Position numbers and translations under genes: made by a program. DNA of 64,000 nt, taken from Chitinophagaceae bacterium (lineage in GTDB: Bacteria > Bacteroidota > Bacteroidia > Chitinophagales > UBA10324). The stretch is from contig JADJAG010000008.1 of the NCBI GenBank assembly GCA_016704325.1, forward strand, positions 310,001 through 374,000. The letters run 5' to 3'. Each line of letters begins with the position of its first letter. Position 1 is the stretch's first letter. Below, piece after piece: positions 1-9,414 of the stretch. The notes beneath the pieces are model-generated. The model saw only the letters and a list, made by a program, of their open reading frames with translations. It did not search any database and was not told where the DNA came from.

Positions 1-1001
1 TTATGGGCGGTGTTCCGGAAACATCAACAGACATTTTCCCTTCAGTAGTTTTCGCAGACAGCGGATTACACAGTGTAAGTTTAATCGTAAGCAACAGTTA
101 TGGAACTGACACGATAGAGAAAGTGATCAGGATTGAACCGGCAGAAGTCTATTACAGCAGCACCGATAACTCAATGACGGAATCCTTTGAAGATCCCGTG
201 TTCAATCAGCAGCTACCTCAATGGATTTTAGGAGGTAAAAAATGGTCGGTGACAAATCTTGCGGCGTATTCCGGTACTAATTCAATAAGGTTAGACAGCG
301 GTTTCAAATATTTCAGTGTTTTCTTCACTCACATTTTTGACTTGAGTCAAATCCCCGGTCCTGGCCGCACCTTAGAATTTAAGGTAGCATGCGGCTTGAG
401 CAATGCTGGCACCATTGCCGGTGGTTTGCGTGTAACCTGGAAAAGGCCTTGCACCTACGAACGCTGGGAATTAATTGGAAATACAGAGATGGGTGTGGAA
501 AGTGGCGCTCTTCATGTCGGAGATGCATTGCTGCCAAATGAGTTACAAACGGCCTCGACTAATTCAGTTTTTATTCCTGGCAGCAGTCAATGGAAAACAA
601 TCACTCTGTATATACCGGATACGCTTACCGGTGAAATTCAGATTGGATTTGATTGGGGAAATTTCATTGTAACCAACAAACTCAAAGGCTTATACATAGA
701 TGATATCAAATTGCTTTCCGGTAACACCGGGATTGCAGAAAATTCGAGTGGAAATGATTTGAATTTATTCCCGAATCCTTCCAGCGACTTCATCACTTTC
801 GATCTAGGTAACGTAGTAGCAACACAAGCAGAACTTTTTATTTACAGCTCCACCGGAGTATTGCTCAAACAATTTTCCGTATCACATTCTACTCAACTCC
901 GGATTCCTGTTGATGACATCGGCAGTGATGGCATGTATTTCTACACGGTGAGAACAAATGATCAGCAATTTTTTGCAGGGAAGTTTATTATTCAACACTA
1001 A
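1..1001 (+). CDS. C-terminal part of a secreted PKD-type protein with T9SS type A sorting domain
   Basis: The gene enters from the left edge of the window, so its N-terminus, signal peptide and true start are not visible. The first ~45 residues look like the end of a PKD domain (FADSGLHSVSLIVSNSYG, then a short linker). The middle ~200 residues read like a beta-sandwich of the kind often found before sorting domains in Bacteroidota. The last ~80 residues are a T9SS type A domain (LFPNPSSDFITFDLG ... GMYFYTVRTNDQQFF, ending FIIQH), so the product is expected to be exported to the outer membrane and then attached or released by the type IX system. It is followed after 33 bp by another sorting-domain gene. 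The adhesive or enzymatic role is unknown. Confidence 0.85.
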   Translation, partial: MGGVPETSTDIFPSVVFADSGLHSVSLIVSNSYGTDTIEKVIRIEPAEVYYSSTDNSMTESFEDPVFNQQLPQWILGGKKWSVTNLAAYSGTNSIRLDSGFKYFSVFFTHIFDLSQIPGPGRTLEFKVACGLSNAGTIAGGLRVTWKRPCTYERWELIGNTEMGVESGALHVGDALLPNELQTASTNSVFIPGSSQWKTITLYIPDTLTGEIQIGFDWGNFIVTNKLKGLYIDDIKLLSGNTGIAENSSGNDLNLFPNPSSDFITFDLGNVVATQAELFIYSSTGVLLKQFSVSHSTQLRIPVDDIGSDGMYFYTVRTNDQQFFAGKFIIQH

Positions 1002-1034
1002 TATATTCTTTCATGAATTAAAAAATCATAAGTC

Positions 1035-3221
1035 ATGAAAAACTCAATTCTTAATCTAATATCAAGAGCAACACTTCTCTTCTCTCTCATATTTTGCTTG
1101 ATCACTAGAAGTATGATCGCTCAGGATACCTGGACACAAAAAAGTGATCTCGGATATAATACAGCAAATGTTACAGAACATTCGCCTCGCACCGGAGCAG
1201 TCGGTTTCAGCATTGGCAGCAAAGGGTATATCGGAACCGGAAATCTTATGGGTAATTACTTCAAAGATTTCTGGGAATATGATCCTGAAGCAGATACCTG
1301 GACACAAAAAGCGGATTTCGGAGGAACTGCTCGGACGGACGCTGTTGGATTCACCATTAGCAACAGGGGATATCTGGGAACCGGATGTTATTACGATGGC
1401 TCTTCTAATTACTTCACCAAAGATTTCTGGGAATATGATCCTGATGGAAATACCTGGACGCAGAAAGCTGATTTCGGAGGAACTAACCGTGCTGGTGCAG
1501 TAGGTTTCTGCATCGATAGTAAAGGATATGTTGGAACAGGATTTGATTTTGAGTCTTCCACAGTGAATACGTACTATAGAGATTTCTGGGAATACGATCC
1601 TGTCGCTGATGCATGGATACAGAAATCGGATTTCGGAGGAATTGAGCGCTGGGAAGCAGTTGGTTTCAGTATTGAGAGCAAGGGATACGTGGGAACTGGT
1701 TCTTACTTCGATCAGGAAAATCAATACTGCAAGGATTTCTGGGAGTACGATCCCGTCGCCAATTCATGGACGCAGAAAGCAGATTTCGGCGGGCTTGAAC
1801 GCTGGGGTGCCGTTTCCTTCGGCATTGATAAGAAAGGATACGTAGGAACTGGACATTCTAATTTATACCCTTACCCTCCATGCAAAAAGGATTTATGGGA
1901 GTATGATCCAGCCATTAATACATGGAATCAGAAAACAGATTTTGCAGGATATGAGCGTTTTGATGCAGTTGGTTTCAGTATCGGTAGCAAAGGATACGTG
2001 GGAACTGGATACTGGACTGATGGATTCATGGACAGTCACATTTACGAGGACTTCTGGGAATATGATGCTGTCGATAACTCATGGATACAGCGAGCCGATT
2101 TCGGTGAAACGAAATGTTTGGGTGCAGTTGCTTTCAGTATTTCCGGCAAAGGATACGTAGGAACAGGTGGCGGTTATGCAGGCTATGCCAATCATTTTTG
2201 GGAATATGATCCTTCTGCAGATGCCTGGAAGCAGAAAGCTGATTTTATAGGCGGCGGGCGGTCAGGCGCCGTAGGATTCAGTATTGGTGATAGAGGATAT
2301 CTGGGAACAGGATACGTATCGAATGGTGGGTTGGGTGGGTATCTGAATGATTTCTGGGAATATAATCCCGCTGGTAATACCTGGATACAGAAAGCCGACT
2401 TTCCGGGTGGTGCTCTTAGTAATGGAGTAGGTTTCAGTATCAGCGGCAAAGGATATGTCGGAACGGGAAATGGATTTTGGTACACCACCAGCCAATTCTG
2501 GGAATATGATCCTGTTGTTGATAGCTGGACTCAGAAAGCCGACTTCGGAGGGGGTGCTCGTACTGATGCAGCCGGATTTAGTATAGGTAACAAAGGTTAT
2601 TTAGGAGCGGGCAATGAAAAAGATTTTTGGGAATATGATCCTGTAACAAATGAATGGACACAGAAAGCTGATTTTGGTGGAACTGCACGGAATGAAGCTG
2701 TTGGATTCAGCATTGGCAACAAGGGATATCTGGGAACCGGAGAAGATGATGTCTTCAAGAAAGATTTTTGGGAATACGATCCTGGTACTGACACATGGAC
2801 GCAGAAAACCGATTTCGGTGGAACTGCCCGGACCGGAGCTGTTGGATTCAGCATTGGCAACAAAGGATATCTGGGAACCGGAAGATATCAGGAAGGATTC
2901 CAGAGTTATTATGAAAATGATTTGTGGGAATATACACCGGCACTAACCGGGATTGAAGAATTGTCCGCAACCGATTCCGTTTCTATTTACCCCAACCCCG
3001 TCAATGACCTTATCAGTTTCGAATTCGGAAGTGTGGCAACTGCGCAAGCTGAACTTTTCATTTACAACTCCACCGGAGTATTACTCCAACAAATTACTGC
3101 ATCACATTCAACGCTACTTAATATTTCTGTGGATGACATTGGCAGTGATGGAATGTATTTCTATACCCTGAGAACAGATGACCAGCAATTCTTTTCGGGG
3201 AAATTTATTATTCAGCGCTAA
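1035..3221 (+). CDS. Secreted 12-repeat kelch-like protein with T9SS sorting domain
   Basis: Predicted 728-residue surface protein. It has an N-terminal signal peptide (hydrophobic LFSLIFCLI, Ala-X-Ala-like region before DTWTQK). About twelve repeats of 45-55 residues follow, with the pattern WTQKADFGG..R..AVGFSIG.KGYLGTG ... DFWEYDP. This is the kelch/galactose-oxidase beta-propeller style, and twelve blades would make two six-bladed propellers (inference). The last ~80 residues are a T9SS type A domain (YPNPVNDLISFEFG ... GKFIIQR). The repeats are conserved at DNA level, suggesting recent amplification or homogenisation. Ligand unknown; no catalytic residues are recognised. It lies between two other sorting-domain genes in the same orientation. 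Confidence 0.88.
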   Translation: MKNSILNLISRATLLFSLIFCLITRSMIAQDTWTQKSDLGYNTANVTEHSPRTGAVGFSIGSKGYIGTGNLMGNYFKDFWEYDPEADTWTQKADFGGTARTDAVGFTISNRGYLGTGCYYDGSSNYFTKDFWEYDPDGNTWTQKADFGGTNRAGAVGFCIDSKGYVGTGFDFESSTVNTYYRDFWEYDPVADAWIQKSDFGGIERWEAVGFSIESKGYVGTGSYFDQENQYCKDFWEYDPVANSWTQKADFGGLERWGAVSFGIDKKGYVGTGHSNLYPYPPCKKDLWEYDPAINTWNQKTDFAGYERFDAVGFSIGSKGYVGTGYWTDGFMDSHIYEDFWEYDAVDNSWIQRADFGETKCLGAVAFSISGKGYVGTGGGYAGYANHFWEYDPSADAWKQKADFIGGGRSGAVGFSIGDRGYLGTGYVSNGGLGGYLNDFWEYNPAGNTWIQKADFPGGALSNGVGFSISGKGYVGTGNGFWYTTSQFWEYDPVVDSWTQKADFGGGARTDAAGFSIGNKGYLGAGNEKDFWEYDPVTNEWTQKADFGGTARNEAVGFSIGNKGYLGTGEDDVFKKDFWEYDPGTDTWTQKTDFGGTARTGAVGFSIGNKGYLGTGRYQEGFQSYYENDLWEYTPALTGIEELSATDSVSIYPNPVNDLISFEFGSVATAQAELFIYNSTGVLLQQITASHSTLLNISVDDIGSDGMYFYTLRTDDQQFFSGKFIIQR

Positions 3222-3254
3222 CTGATTTTTCTATGAGTCAAAAACTTAAATGCT

Positions 3255-4823
3255 ATGAGAAAGATAATATTCTTAATCTCAATGTTGATTGTCATTAGCA
3301 ATAAAGTATTTGGACAGGCAGGAACTCTGGACTCCACCTATGGTAATAATGGGATTTCTTACTGCGGATCCAATTATGGTCCATACAATTTGCCATTCAG
3401 CACCATGGATTCGGATGGGCGAATGCTTCTTTTATATGCATTTGACGATTCCAGCTTTATATTGACACGATATCTTGCTGATGGAATTGCTGATATCACT
3501 TTTGGAAATAATGGACAGGAAATTTTCAATACCGGGCACATTTATAATAACAGCTATATCCAGTTACAACAGGATGACAGAATACTTGTTGCAGGCACTA
3601 TTCAGCTCACGCCCACTGATTCAGCTTACAACACTGATTTTTTTCTGACAAGATTTCTGCCTGACGGCGGCATTGATACTTCTTTTGCTAATCTTGGCCA
3701 ATTGGTTATTGACCTGGGCAATAGAGATTATGCAGGATGTTTGGGAATACAAGAGGACAATAAAATACTTCTTTCGGGATCAACGGATGCGCTTTCGACA
3801 TACCAGAAAGACATTACTTTATTGCGTTTGCTTCCAAATGGCACACCTGATTCCTCCTTTGGTGATGCAGGAAGAATAATTACAAATCTTACCAATTTGT
3901 CAATGCACGAAGAATATGGAGATAAAGTACTTGTTAGACCTGGTGGTAAAATACTGTTATTGGGTGTTGTGCATTATTGGCAATGGGATCATAAATCAAT
4001 TATGCGTTATCAATCCAACGGAATAATTGACTCTTCCTTTGGAAGTTTTGGAATCGTCACTGATCTTTCTATTGATGACATATCCTATTGGGATTTTGTT
4101 CTGGAAGAAGATATGTCAATCCTTGTAGGCGAGGGTGGAGGATCCGTTTCTGGAGGGGGATTCAGGACAAATCTGCATAAATATACCCCGGATGGTCAAA
4201 TTGATTCTGCCTTTGCGGTTTATGGAAAATATGAGTCTTCTTTCAACGGCTATTCTTTGCGCTCATTTAAATCTTTGACCATTCAAAGCGATCACAAAAT
4301 TGTGGCTTCCGGAGTTTGGGATGATAGTCTGTTGTTGCTTATGCGGTTTACCTCCTCGGGTATTCCCGATAGTAGTTTTGGCATAAATGGAATGGTAACT
4401 AATCGTTTCGACGGATTGTATTGTTCGGCAAACAAAGTCTATTTATATCCAAGTGATAAAATTACCCTGTTGTGTGCTTCTACAAATTATATAGATACAG
4501 GCCGGGTTCTTATTGTGAGATACAACAATGAAAATGTCACCATCGGGATTCCAAACGCTCTTACAGCAAATAGCTTTGCTTTAAATGTTTATCCCAACCC
4601 GTCGAGTGACTTCATCACTTTCGATCTCGGTACCATAGTAGCAACACAAGCAGAGCTTTTCATCTACAACACCAGCGGAGCATTACGCATACAACTTCCT
4701 GTAACCCATTCAGCCCAACTTCAAATTTCAGTTGATGACATCGGCAGTGATGGCATGTATTTCTATACTGTAAGAACAGATGACCAGCAATTCTTTGCGG
4801 GGAAATTTATTATTCAACGGTAA
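3255..4823 (+). CDS. Delta-60 repeat secreted protein with T9SS sorting domain
   Basis: 522 residues. A signal peptide (IIFLISMLIVISNKVFGQ) is followed by about seven delta-60 repeats, each marked by a DSSFG..G-type element (LDSTYGNNG, PDSSFGDAG, IDSSFGSFG, PDSSFGING and others) with hydrophobic strands between. This beta-propeller-type fold is common in secreted bacterial proteins. The C-terminal ~80 residues are a T9SS type A domain almost identical to those of the two preceding genes (YPNPSSDFITFDLG ... GKFIIQR). The gap to the upstream gene is 33 bp, the same as between the first two genes, so the three may be co-transcribed. Function unknown beyond surface or secreted localisation. Confidence 0.87.
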   Translation: MRKIIFLISMLIVISNKVFGQAGTLDSTYGNNGISYCGSNYGPYNLPFSTMDSDGRMLLLYAFDDSSFILTRYLADGIADITFGNNGQEIFNTGHIYNNSYIQLQQDDRILVAGTIQLTPTDSAYNTDFFLTRFLPDGGIDTSFANLGQLVIDLGNRDYAGCLGIQEDNKILLSGSTDALSTYQKDITLLRLLPNGTPDSSFGDAGRIITNLTNLSMHEEYGDKVLVRPGGKILLLGVVHYWQWDHKSIMRYQSNGIIDSSFGSFGIVTDLSIDDISYWDFVLEEDMSILVGEGGGSVSGGGFRTNLHKYTPDGQIDSAFAVYGKYESSFNGYSLRSFKSLTIQSDHKIVASGVWDDSLLLLMRFTSSGIPDSSFGINGMVTNRFDGLYCSANKVYLYPSDKITLLCASTNYIDTGRVLIVRYNNENVTIGIPNALTANSFALNVYPNPSSDFITFDLGTIVATQAELFIYNTSGALRIQLPVTHSAQLQISVDDIGSDGMYFYTVRTDDQQFFAGKFIIQR

Positions 4824-4983
4824 ACCATCATAATCATCTCAATTCAAAACATCAATAGCATTCAACTTCAGCCAGGCGACAATCATCAAACTGATGAATG
4901 TGCCTGGCCTTGTTGATTATTCTAAATTGAAATCAGGATACTATACAATTCGCCCTATTTTTGTTATTGCGTTTATGCTTTCA

Positions 4984-5020
4984 CCAATCCGCAATCGCAA
5001 ATCCGCAATCCGCAATCCGT
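4984..5020. repeat. Short tandem repeat of a CCGCAAT-type unit
   Basis: The stretch contains consecutive variants of a CCGCAATC unit directly next to the stop codon of the TlpA-like gene. The rest of the ~200 bp gap between the delta-60 gene (+) and the TlpA-like gene (-), which converge here, shows no clear terminator or gene. Confidence 0.5.
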
Positions 5021-6484
5021 TCATTCCATCAGCTTCAAAATATCATTATAAATCTCCTGCATCATACTCGGTCGTTTAGCATTCAAATCAACAATCTCTC
5101 CCTTCTTATTAATCAACATATACCTGGGAATACCGCTTATACCAAAAAACTTTGCTATAGGTGATTGCCAGTTGCCTGGTGAAATACCATGCAACCCTTC
5201 TATTCCCAACTGTTGGATGCCCGACTTCCACGCCTCTTCAGTTGCATCAATAGAAATGTAGAGAAATACCAGTTCCTTCAGCTGCTTTTCATTAAACATG
5301 CCGTGCAACTGCTTTGAATAGGGCATTTGCTGCCGGCACGGGCCACACCAGCTTGCCCAAAAATCTACATACACTACCTTGCCTTTCAGGTCATCAAAAG
5401 TGAAATACTTGCCATCTATGCCCTTCAGTTTTGGATAATTCATTCCCGAACTACTTGTAGCCTTATCAGGTCCTTCTGAACCATTTGTGACCACGACATC
5501 TTTTGCCGCCAGCCTTGCCTCCACTTTCTTCTTCAATAAGCCGGTATATGTACCATTTCCTTCCTGCAGGCTCAGCACGTCATAGATATGTCTTGCAGTA
5601 TACTGACTCACACGGTTCACTTCACTGTTTAGTAAATAAGCAATCAACCAATTCAAAGACGCCCCTTTAAAACTCCCCATCGCAGTTTGGACTTTCTTCT
5701 CCAAAGACATATTCAGATCTTTAAACTTATTAAACCCGTTGGCTTCAGAGGTGAAATAAATAGTGTAGTAATAAAGGAAATCGCGATAGGATGCAGCACA
5801 CAATGCCTGATCATTAAATAAGGAAGCATCAATACCTTCCAACATCACTTTTGGGAAAGCCTTTACGGTAAGCACCTGACTAGATTGATTCGCTCTTATA
5901 ATCGGGTAAGAAAGTAAGCGCGCATAATAATTGTATTGAATGGTATGCTCCATAAACTTTTTGAAAGCTTCACTGAATGTTGCTTTACCCTCGGCAGCAT
6001 TGTAATACGCCAACTGCTTCTTTCGCTGCTCAAACAATTTCATCTCAAATGCATCCACCTCTGTGCTGAGAATAGCGACATTAATTTTCCCGGTATTAAA
6101 ATCATCACCAAACAATTTTTGAAATGAATAGAGCCATTGATTTTCTGTGGCACCCATTCCGGTAAATGACAAATTGTAATGCAATGAATCCCCTTTGGAA
6201 TTTATTTCCAGCTGATTGCCGGGTTCAGTGAACAGGTTGATTGAACTTCCTTTGTAATGCAACTGTAACACTGCAGGCTTGGTAACGGCTACATTAAATT
6301 CACATTGCCGATTATGCAGTATTGCTGTGTATTCTTTTTCATACTCATCGAGATAATACACGACCGGAATGATGCTGACCGTATCATTCTTGCTGCTTTC
6401 AAAAGTGCACCGAATCGCCACATTGCCCTGTGCAAACAAACCCATTGGCAACAACAGGCAACTGAGAATAATTTTTGGTATCAT
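5021..6484 (-). CDS. TlpA-like thioredoxin-fold thiol:disulfide oxidoreductase
   Basis: I place the start at the ATG at 6484, which opens directly into a signal peptide (MIPKIILSCLLLPMGLFAQ), rather than 17 codons upstream; the protein is then 487 residues. The N-terminal third is a beta-rich region of the DUF4369 kind, and the middle is helical. The last ~150 residues are an AhpC/TSA-thioredoxin domain with the redox motif WASWCGPC (about residues 376-383) and the cis-proline loop GIPRY. This architecture is typical of exported Bacteroidota TlpA/ResA-type proteins that reduce disulfides, for example in cytochrome c maturation. The substrate cannot be told from sequence. The downstream gene on this strand would be outside the cluster; the upstream neighbour is the GH13 gene. 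Confidence 0.9.
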   Translation of the reverse strand: MIPKIILSCLLLPMGLFAQGNVAIRCTFESSKNDTVSIIPVVYYLDEYEKEYTAILHNRQCEFNVAVTKPAVLQLHYKGSSINLFTEPGNQLEINSKGDSLHYNLSFTGMGATENQWLYSFQKLFGDDFNTGKINVAILSTEVDAFEMKLFEQRKKQLAYYNAAEGKATFSEAFKKFMEHTIQYNYYARLLSYPIIRANQSSQVLTVKAFPKVMLEGIDASLFNDQALCAASYRDFLYYYTIYFTSEANGFNKFKDLNMSLEKKVQTAMGSFKGASLNWLIAYLLNSEVNRVSQYTARHIYDVLSLQEGNGTYTGLLKKKVEARLAAKDVVVTNGSEGPDKATSSSGMNYPKLKGIDGKYFTFDDLKGKVVYVDFWASWCGPCRQQMPYSKQLHGMFNEKQLKELVFLYISIDATEEAWKSGIQQLGIEGLHGISPGNWQSPIAKFFGISGIPRYMLINKKGEIVDLNAKRPSMMQEIYNDILKLME

Positions 6485-6625
6485 AATAAAAGTGATGGAA
6501 TGTATGTCCGAAGATATTCTATTGCCGGCAATCAAGCGTCAGGAGCTGATTGCAAGGCTACCAACTCGCGTCAACTGCTAATGGTTACTAACTTCATTTA
6601 TAAAAAGCGGCTTTATGGTACGCTC

Positions 6626-8489
6626 CTATCGCGCCAACTCCAGCACCCACATCTCGTCTTTATTAATTTTCGTCTTGTCTGACAGCCGGAATGCATAATT
6701 TGCCGTAATACTTTTTGCGCTGCTAAATCCGGTTGTTCTTTCAGCATACTTGCTAAAATCCACTTCCTTGTCTTTTCCGGAGGTATTCATCACGCACATG
6801 ATGGTTTGCTGCGCATCGTAGCGGAAATAAACATAGAGACCATCGTCCGGGACATACTGCATCAACTGGCCGGTGGTAAGTGCCGATGATGTTTTCCGGT
6901 AATTTGCCAAAGTCTTCACCAATGCCTGCACCGTCCGTTCCTCCTCGGTCAATCCCGCTCCTGTAAAGGCATTCTTCTGATCTCCCTGCCATCCTCCGGC
7001 AAAATCCAGCCTCACCCATCCATCCGGGTTGGTAAAGCCTTTCATCAGTATTTCCGTGCCATAATACATTTGCGGAATACCACGACTGGTAAGCAACCAC
7101 TGAATACCCATTTTCTGCTTCGCCACACTTTCACCTACAACAGAATAGAAACGGCTGAGATCATGATTGTCTAAGAAGATCACATTGCGTGTTGCATCCT
7201 TATACAGATAATCACTGGCCAGTGTTGTATACAACCTGTTCACTCCTTCATTCCATCCAAATGGCTGCGTGAGCGCCGGAACGATGCCATTCATGTACGT
7301 TTGAAAATCTGTAGCTCCCGGAAGATTACTCGTAAAGGTTGGAATGCTGATATTATTTTCCACAAAATACACCTGGGAGGTAACTCCATTCACCCATAGC
7401 TCACCAAAAATGCTAAGCTTCGGATACTCATCCAGCAATGCTTTGTTGCAACGATTCATAAAAGCAAGGTCGTTGTAGAGGTAGGTATCTATCCTCCATC
7501 CATCCACGCCAAACTTCTCCACACACCAAACGGCATGCTGAATGAGATAATTCGCAACATATGGATTGGTCTGATCCAGGTCAGGCATTTGCCTGGTGAA
7601 CCAGCCATTGGTGGTAATGTCTTTGTCGTGCTTTGAGGCATATGGATCAAACACCGGTTGATCCTTGTAACTCGTACCGGTATAATCAGGCCATTGATGA
7701 AACCAATCTTTGGATGGTTTATCAATGAATAAGATATGGTCAATATCTACATGATTATAAACTGCATCCTGTACCAGTTTCATTCCCTGTTGATGCAATG
7801 CATCACTGAGCTTACTGTAAGCTTCCTCGCCACCCAACCTTCTGTCTATTTTGTAATGATTGGTAAAGGCATAACCATGCTCCGTGCGCTCTGTTCTATC
7901 ATTCTCAATAACAGGCATCAGCCAAAGTGCTGTAACTCCAAGTTGCTTCAGGTAATCAAGGTGATTGGTGATACCTTGCAGGTCACCGCCATGTCGGTAA
8001 TAGATGGAATCGCGGTTTAACGTCTGATCCCGCATACCGGGAATTCTATCGTTCGATGGATCACCGTTGCTGAAACGGTCGGGCAATACGAGATAAATAA
8101 AATCAGCCGGTGTCACTCCCTGGGCAAAAGCAGTTCCGTTGCCTGATCTTCTTTCGAGCAACGGCCATTCAATGGTGTTTTTTTGTATTTCCATTCGAAC
8201 AGGCAATGAATACATTTCCCGGTTTCGCTTTGGTACTGATTTGAATATCCAATGCTACATACTTGCCATTCTCAAAAGTATGTTGCTTGATTATTTTGAT
8301 TCCCGGATAGTCAATAGAAAAGGTCTCTTTACTGAAATCAGCATTTGTACTTTTCAATAGTAGTTGCACGGCATTCATTTTCATACTCACCCACCAGTTG
8401 GTGGGATAAACTTCTGCATATTGTGCATTCGAAGTAACGACTGTAGTTATCACTAGCGAAATGCTGAAGAAAAAATTACGAAGATTCAT
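6626..8489 (-). CDS. GH13 alpha-amylase/cyclomaltodextrinase-like enzyme with an apparent frameshift
   Basis: Two reading frames make up one gene. 8489-8169 encodes a signal peptide (FFFSISLVITTVVTSNAQ) and an N-terminal beta-sandwich like the cyclomaltodextrinase N domain. 8215-6626 carries the (beta/alpha)8 catalytic part. In the second fragment the GH13 residues are all present: nucleophile Asp in GWRIDTY (243), acid/base Glu in FGELW (272) and the NHD Asp (352), plus the QDAVYNH region. The frames switch at a run of seven A on the coding strand (8178-8184). With six A the reading continues as NTKNTIEWPLLERR. The enzyme is probably exported and cleaves alpha-glucans or maltodextrins. The break may be a sequence error, transcriptional slippage or a real mutation. 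Confidence 0.85.
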
Positions 8490-8749
8490 AGTTTATGATT
8501 TATTTTCAGTCAGCAATAATAGTTGCTTTCAATGAAAAGCGACATAAATGTGCCTGTACTTTTTTAATGCGGTAAGAATTACGACTTAAATGTCACTCTT
8601 CTTCTCTTAAGTCTTATGCCGTTAATTTTGTTTAAGTGGTTCGTATAGCAACATTCATATCGCTGTACCTGTCCTACGTCTTAAGTCTTTTGTCATACTA
8701 ACCATCCTGGCTCCTGGTTCTTGCCTCCTGTTTCTTCTCTCCCATCCAT
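8490..8749. repeat. Intergenic gap with degenerate CTTAAGTCTTA-type and CTCCTGTTTC-type repeats
   Basis: No gene is seen. The gap holds imperfect copies of CTTAAGTCTT (about 8606-8615 and 8680-8690) and of TCCTGGTTCTTGCCTCCTG (about 8709-8728). The reverse complement of both motifs occurs, in matching relative order, in the gap at 28560-28690, so this looks like a dispersed composite repeat rather than unique spacer. Confidence 0.5.
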
Positions 8750-9253
8750 CTACTTCTTCTTCCTCACCAAACTATCCATCGGATGATGCTGCTCAAGCGT
8801 ATCTCTCATGGCCGAAGACCAGGTAATCAGTAGCTCCTTTTGCGATGCATCCAAAGCAGCTTCAGGATGAGGAAGCGTGTAGGCATAAACAGGCATCTCA
8901 TCTGCTTTAACCTGCTCCATGATTTCCTCGAATTTCCTATACTGCCTTCTTGGTGAGTAGGAAGCAAAAATCGAAAAATTTAATTCCGCTTTGCCTTCTT
9001 TAACGTGATGATCCAGCCACCAGTCAACAGGTTGAATCTTAGCATACCAGGGATAATTGGTGTGGTTACTGTGACAGTCGTAACAGGACGTTTTCAGGAT
9101 GGCTTGCAATGTGTCGCTGACGGGAAAAACATTTGCAATGGTTCCGCTTTCATCACCATCGGAATTCGGCAAGGGGTGAAAGAATTGAATCACAATAAAA
9201 ACAAGGAGCAGTAACAAAAGGAGCGCCCGTATTACTCTTTTAACGATAGCCAT
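8750..9253 (-). CDS. Haem-binding domain protein (CxxCH), membrane-anchored
   Basis: 167 residues from the ATG at 9253; a TTG two codons upstream is a less likely start. One N-terminal hydrophobic segment (ALLLLLLLVFIVIQFF) would anchor or export it. The core has a single haem c attachment motif CYDCH followed by SNHTNYPWYAKIQPVDWWLDHHV, the signature of the Haem_bd family of periplasmic c-type haem proteins in Bacteroidota. A distal Met in ADEMPVYAY is a plausible axial ligand. The conserved PVYAYTLPHPEA region and length fit the family. It probably acts in periplasmic electron transfer; the partner is not indicated. It lies 155 bp downstream of the flavoprotein operon on the same strand. 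Confidence 0.88.
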   Translation of the reverse strand: MAIVKRVIRALLLLLLLVFIVIQFFHPLPNSDGDESGTIANVFPVSDTLQAILKTSCYDCHSNHTNYPWYAKIQPVDWWLDHHVKEGKAELNFSIFASYSPRRQYRKFEEIMEQVKADEMPVYAYTLPHPEAALDASQKELLITWSSAMRDTLEQHHPMDSLVRKKK

Positions 9254-9414
9254 GTGCAATAAGATTATGCTTGAAATTTAGTGAGCGCTTAAAGATATCA
9301 GAAATCTTGTTTCGCTTCAAAATGATCTCTGTAGCATTTCAATCATTTGCTTTTCCGCTATCTTTTTTTGTGCAGCAAACATAGGTAGCGTTTCAAAGTT
9401 TCCATTACAGCAAC

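Noticed and set aside
1062..1724. A 220-codon minus-strand frame inside the kelch gene, and similar frames in other repeats
   Set aside because: They arise from the repetitive coding sequence; no start context or family signal.
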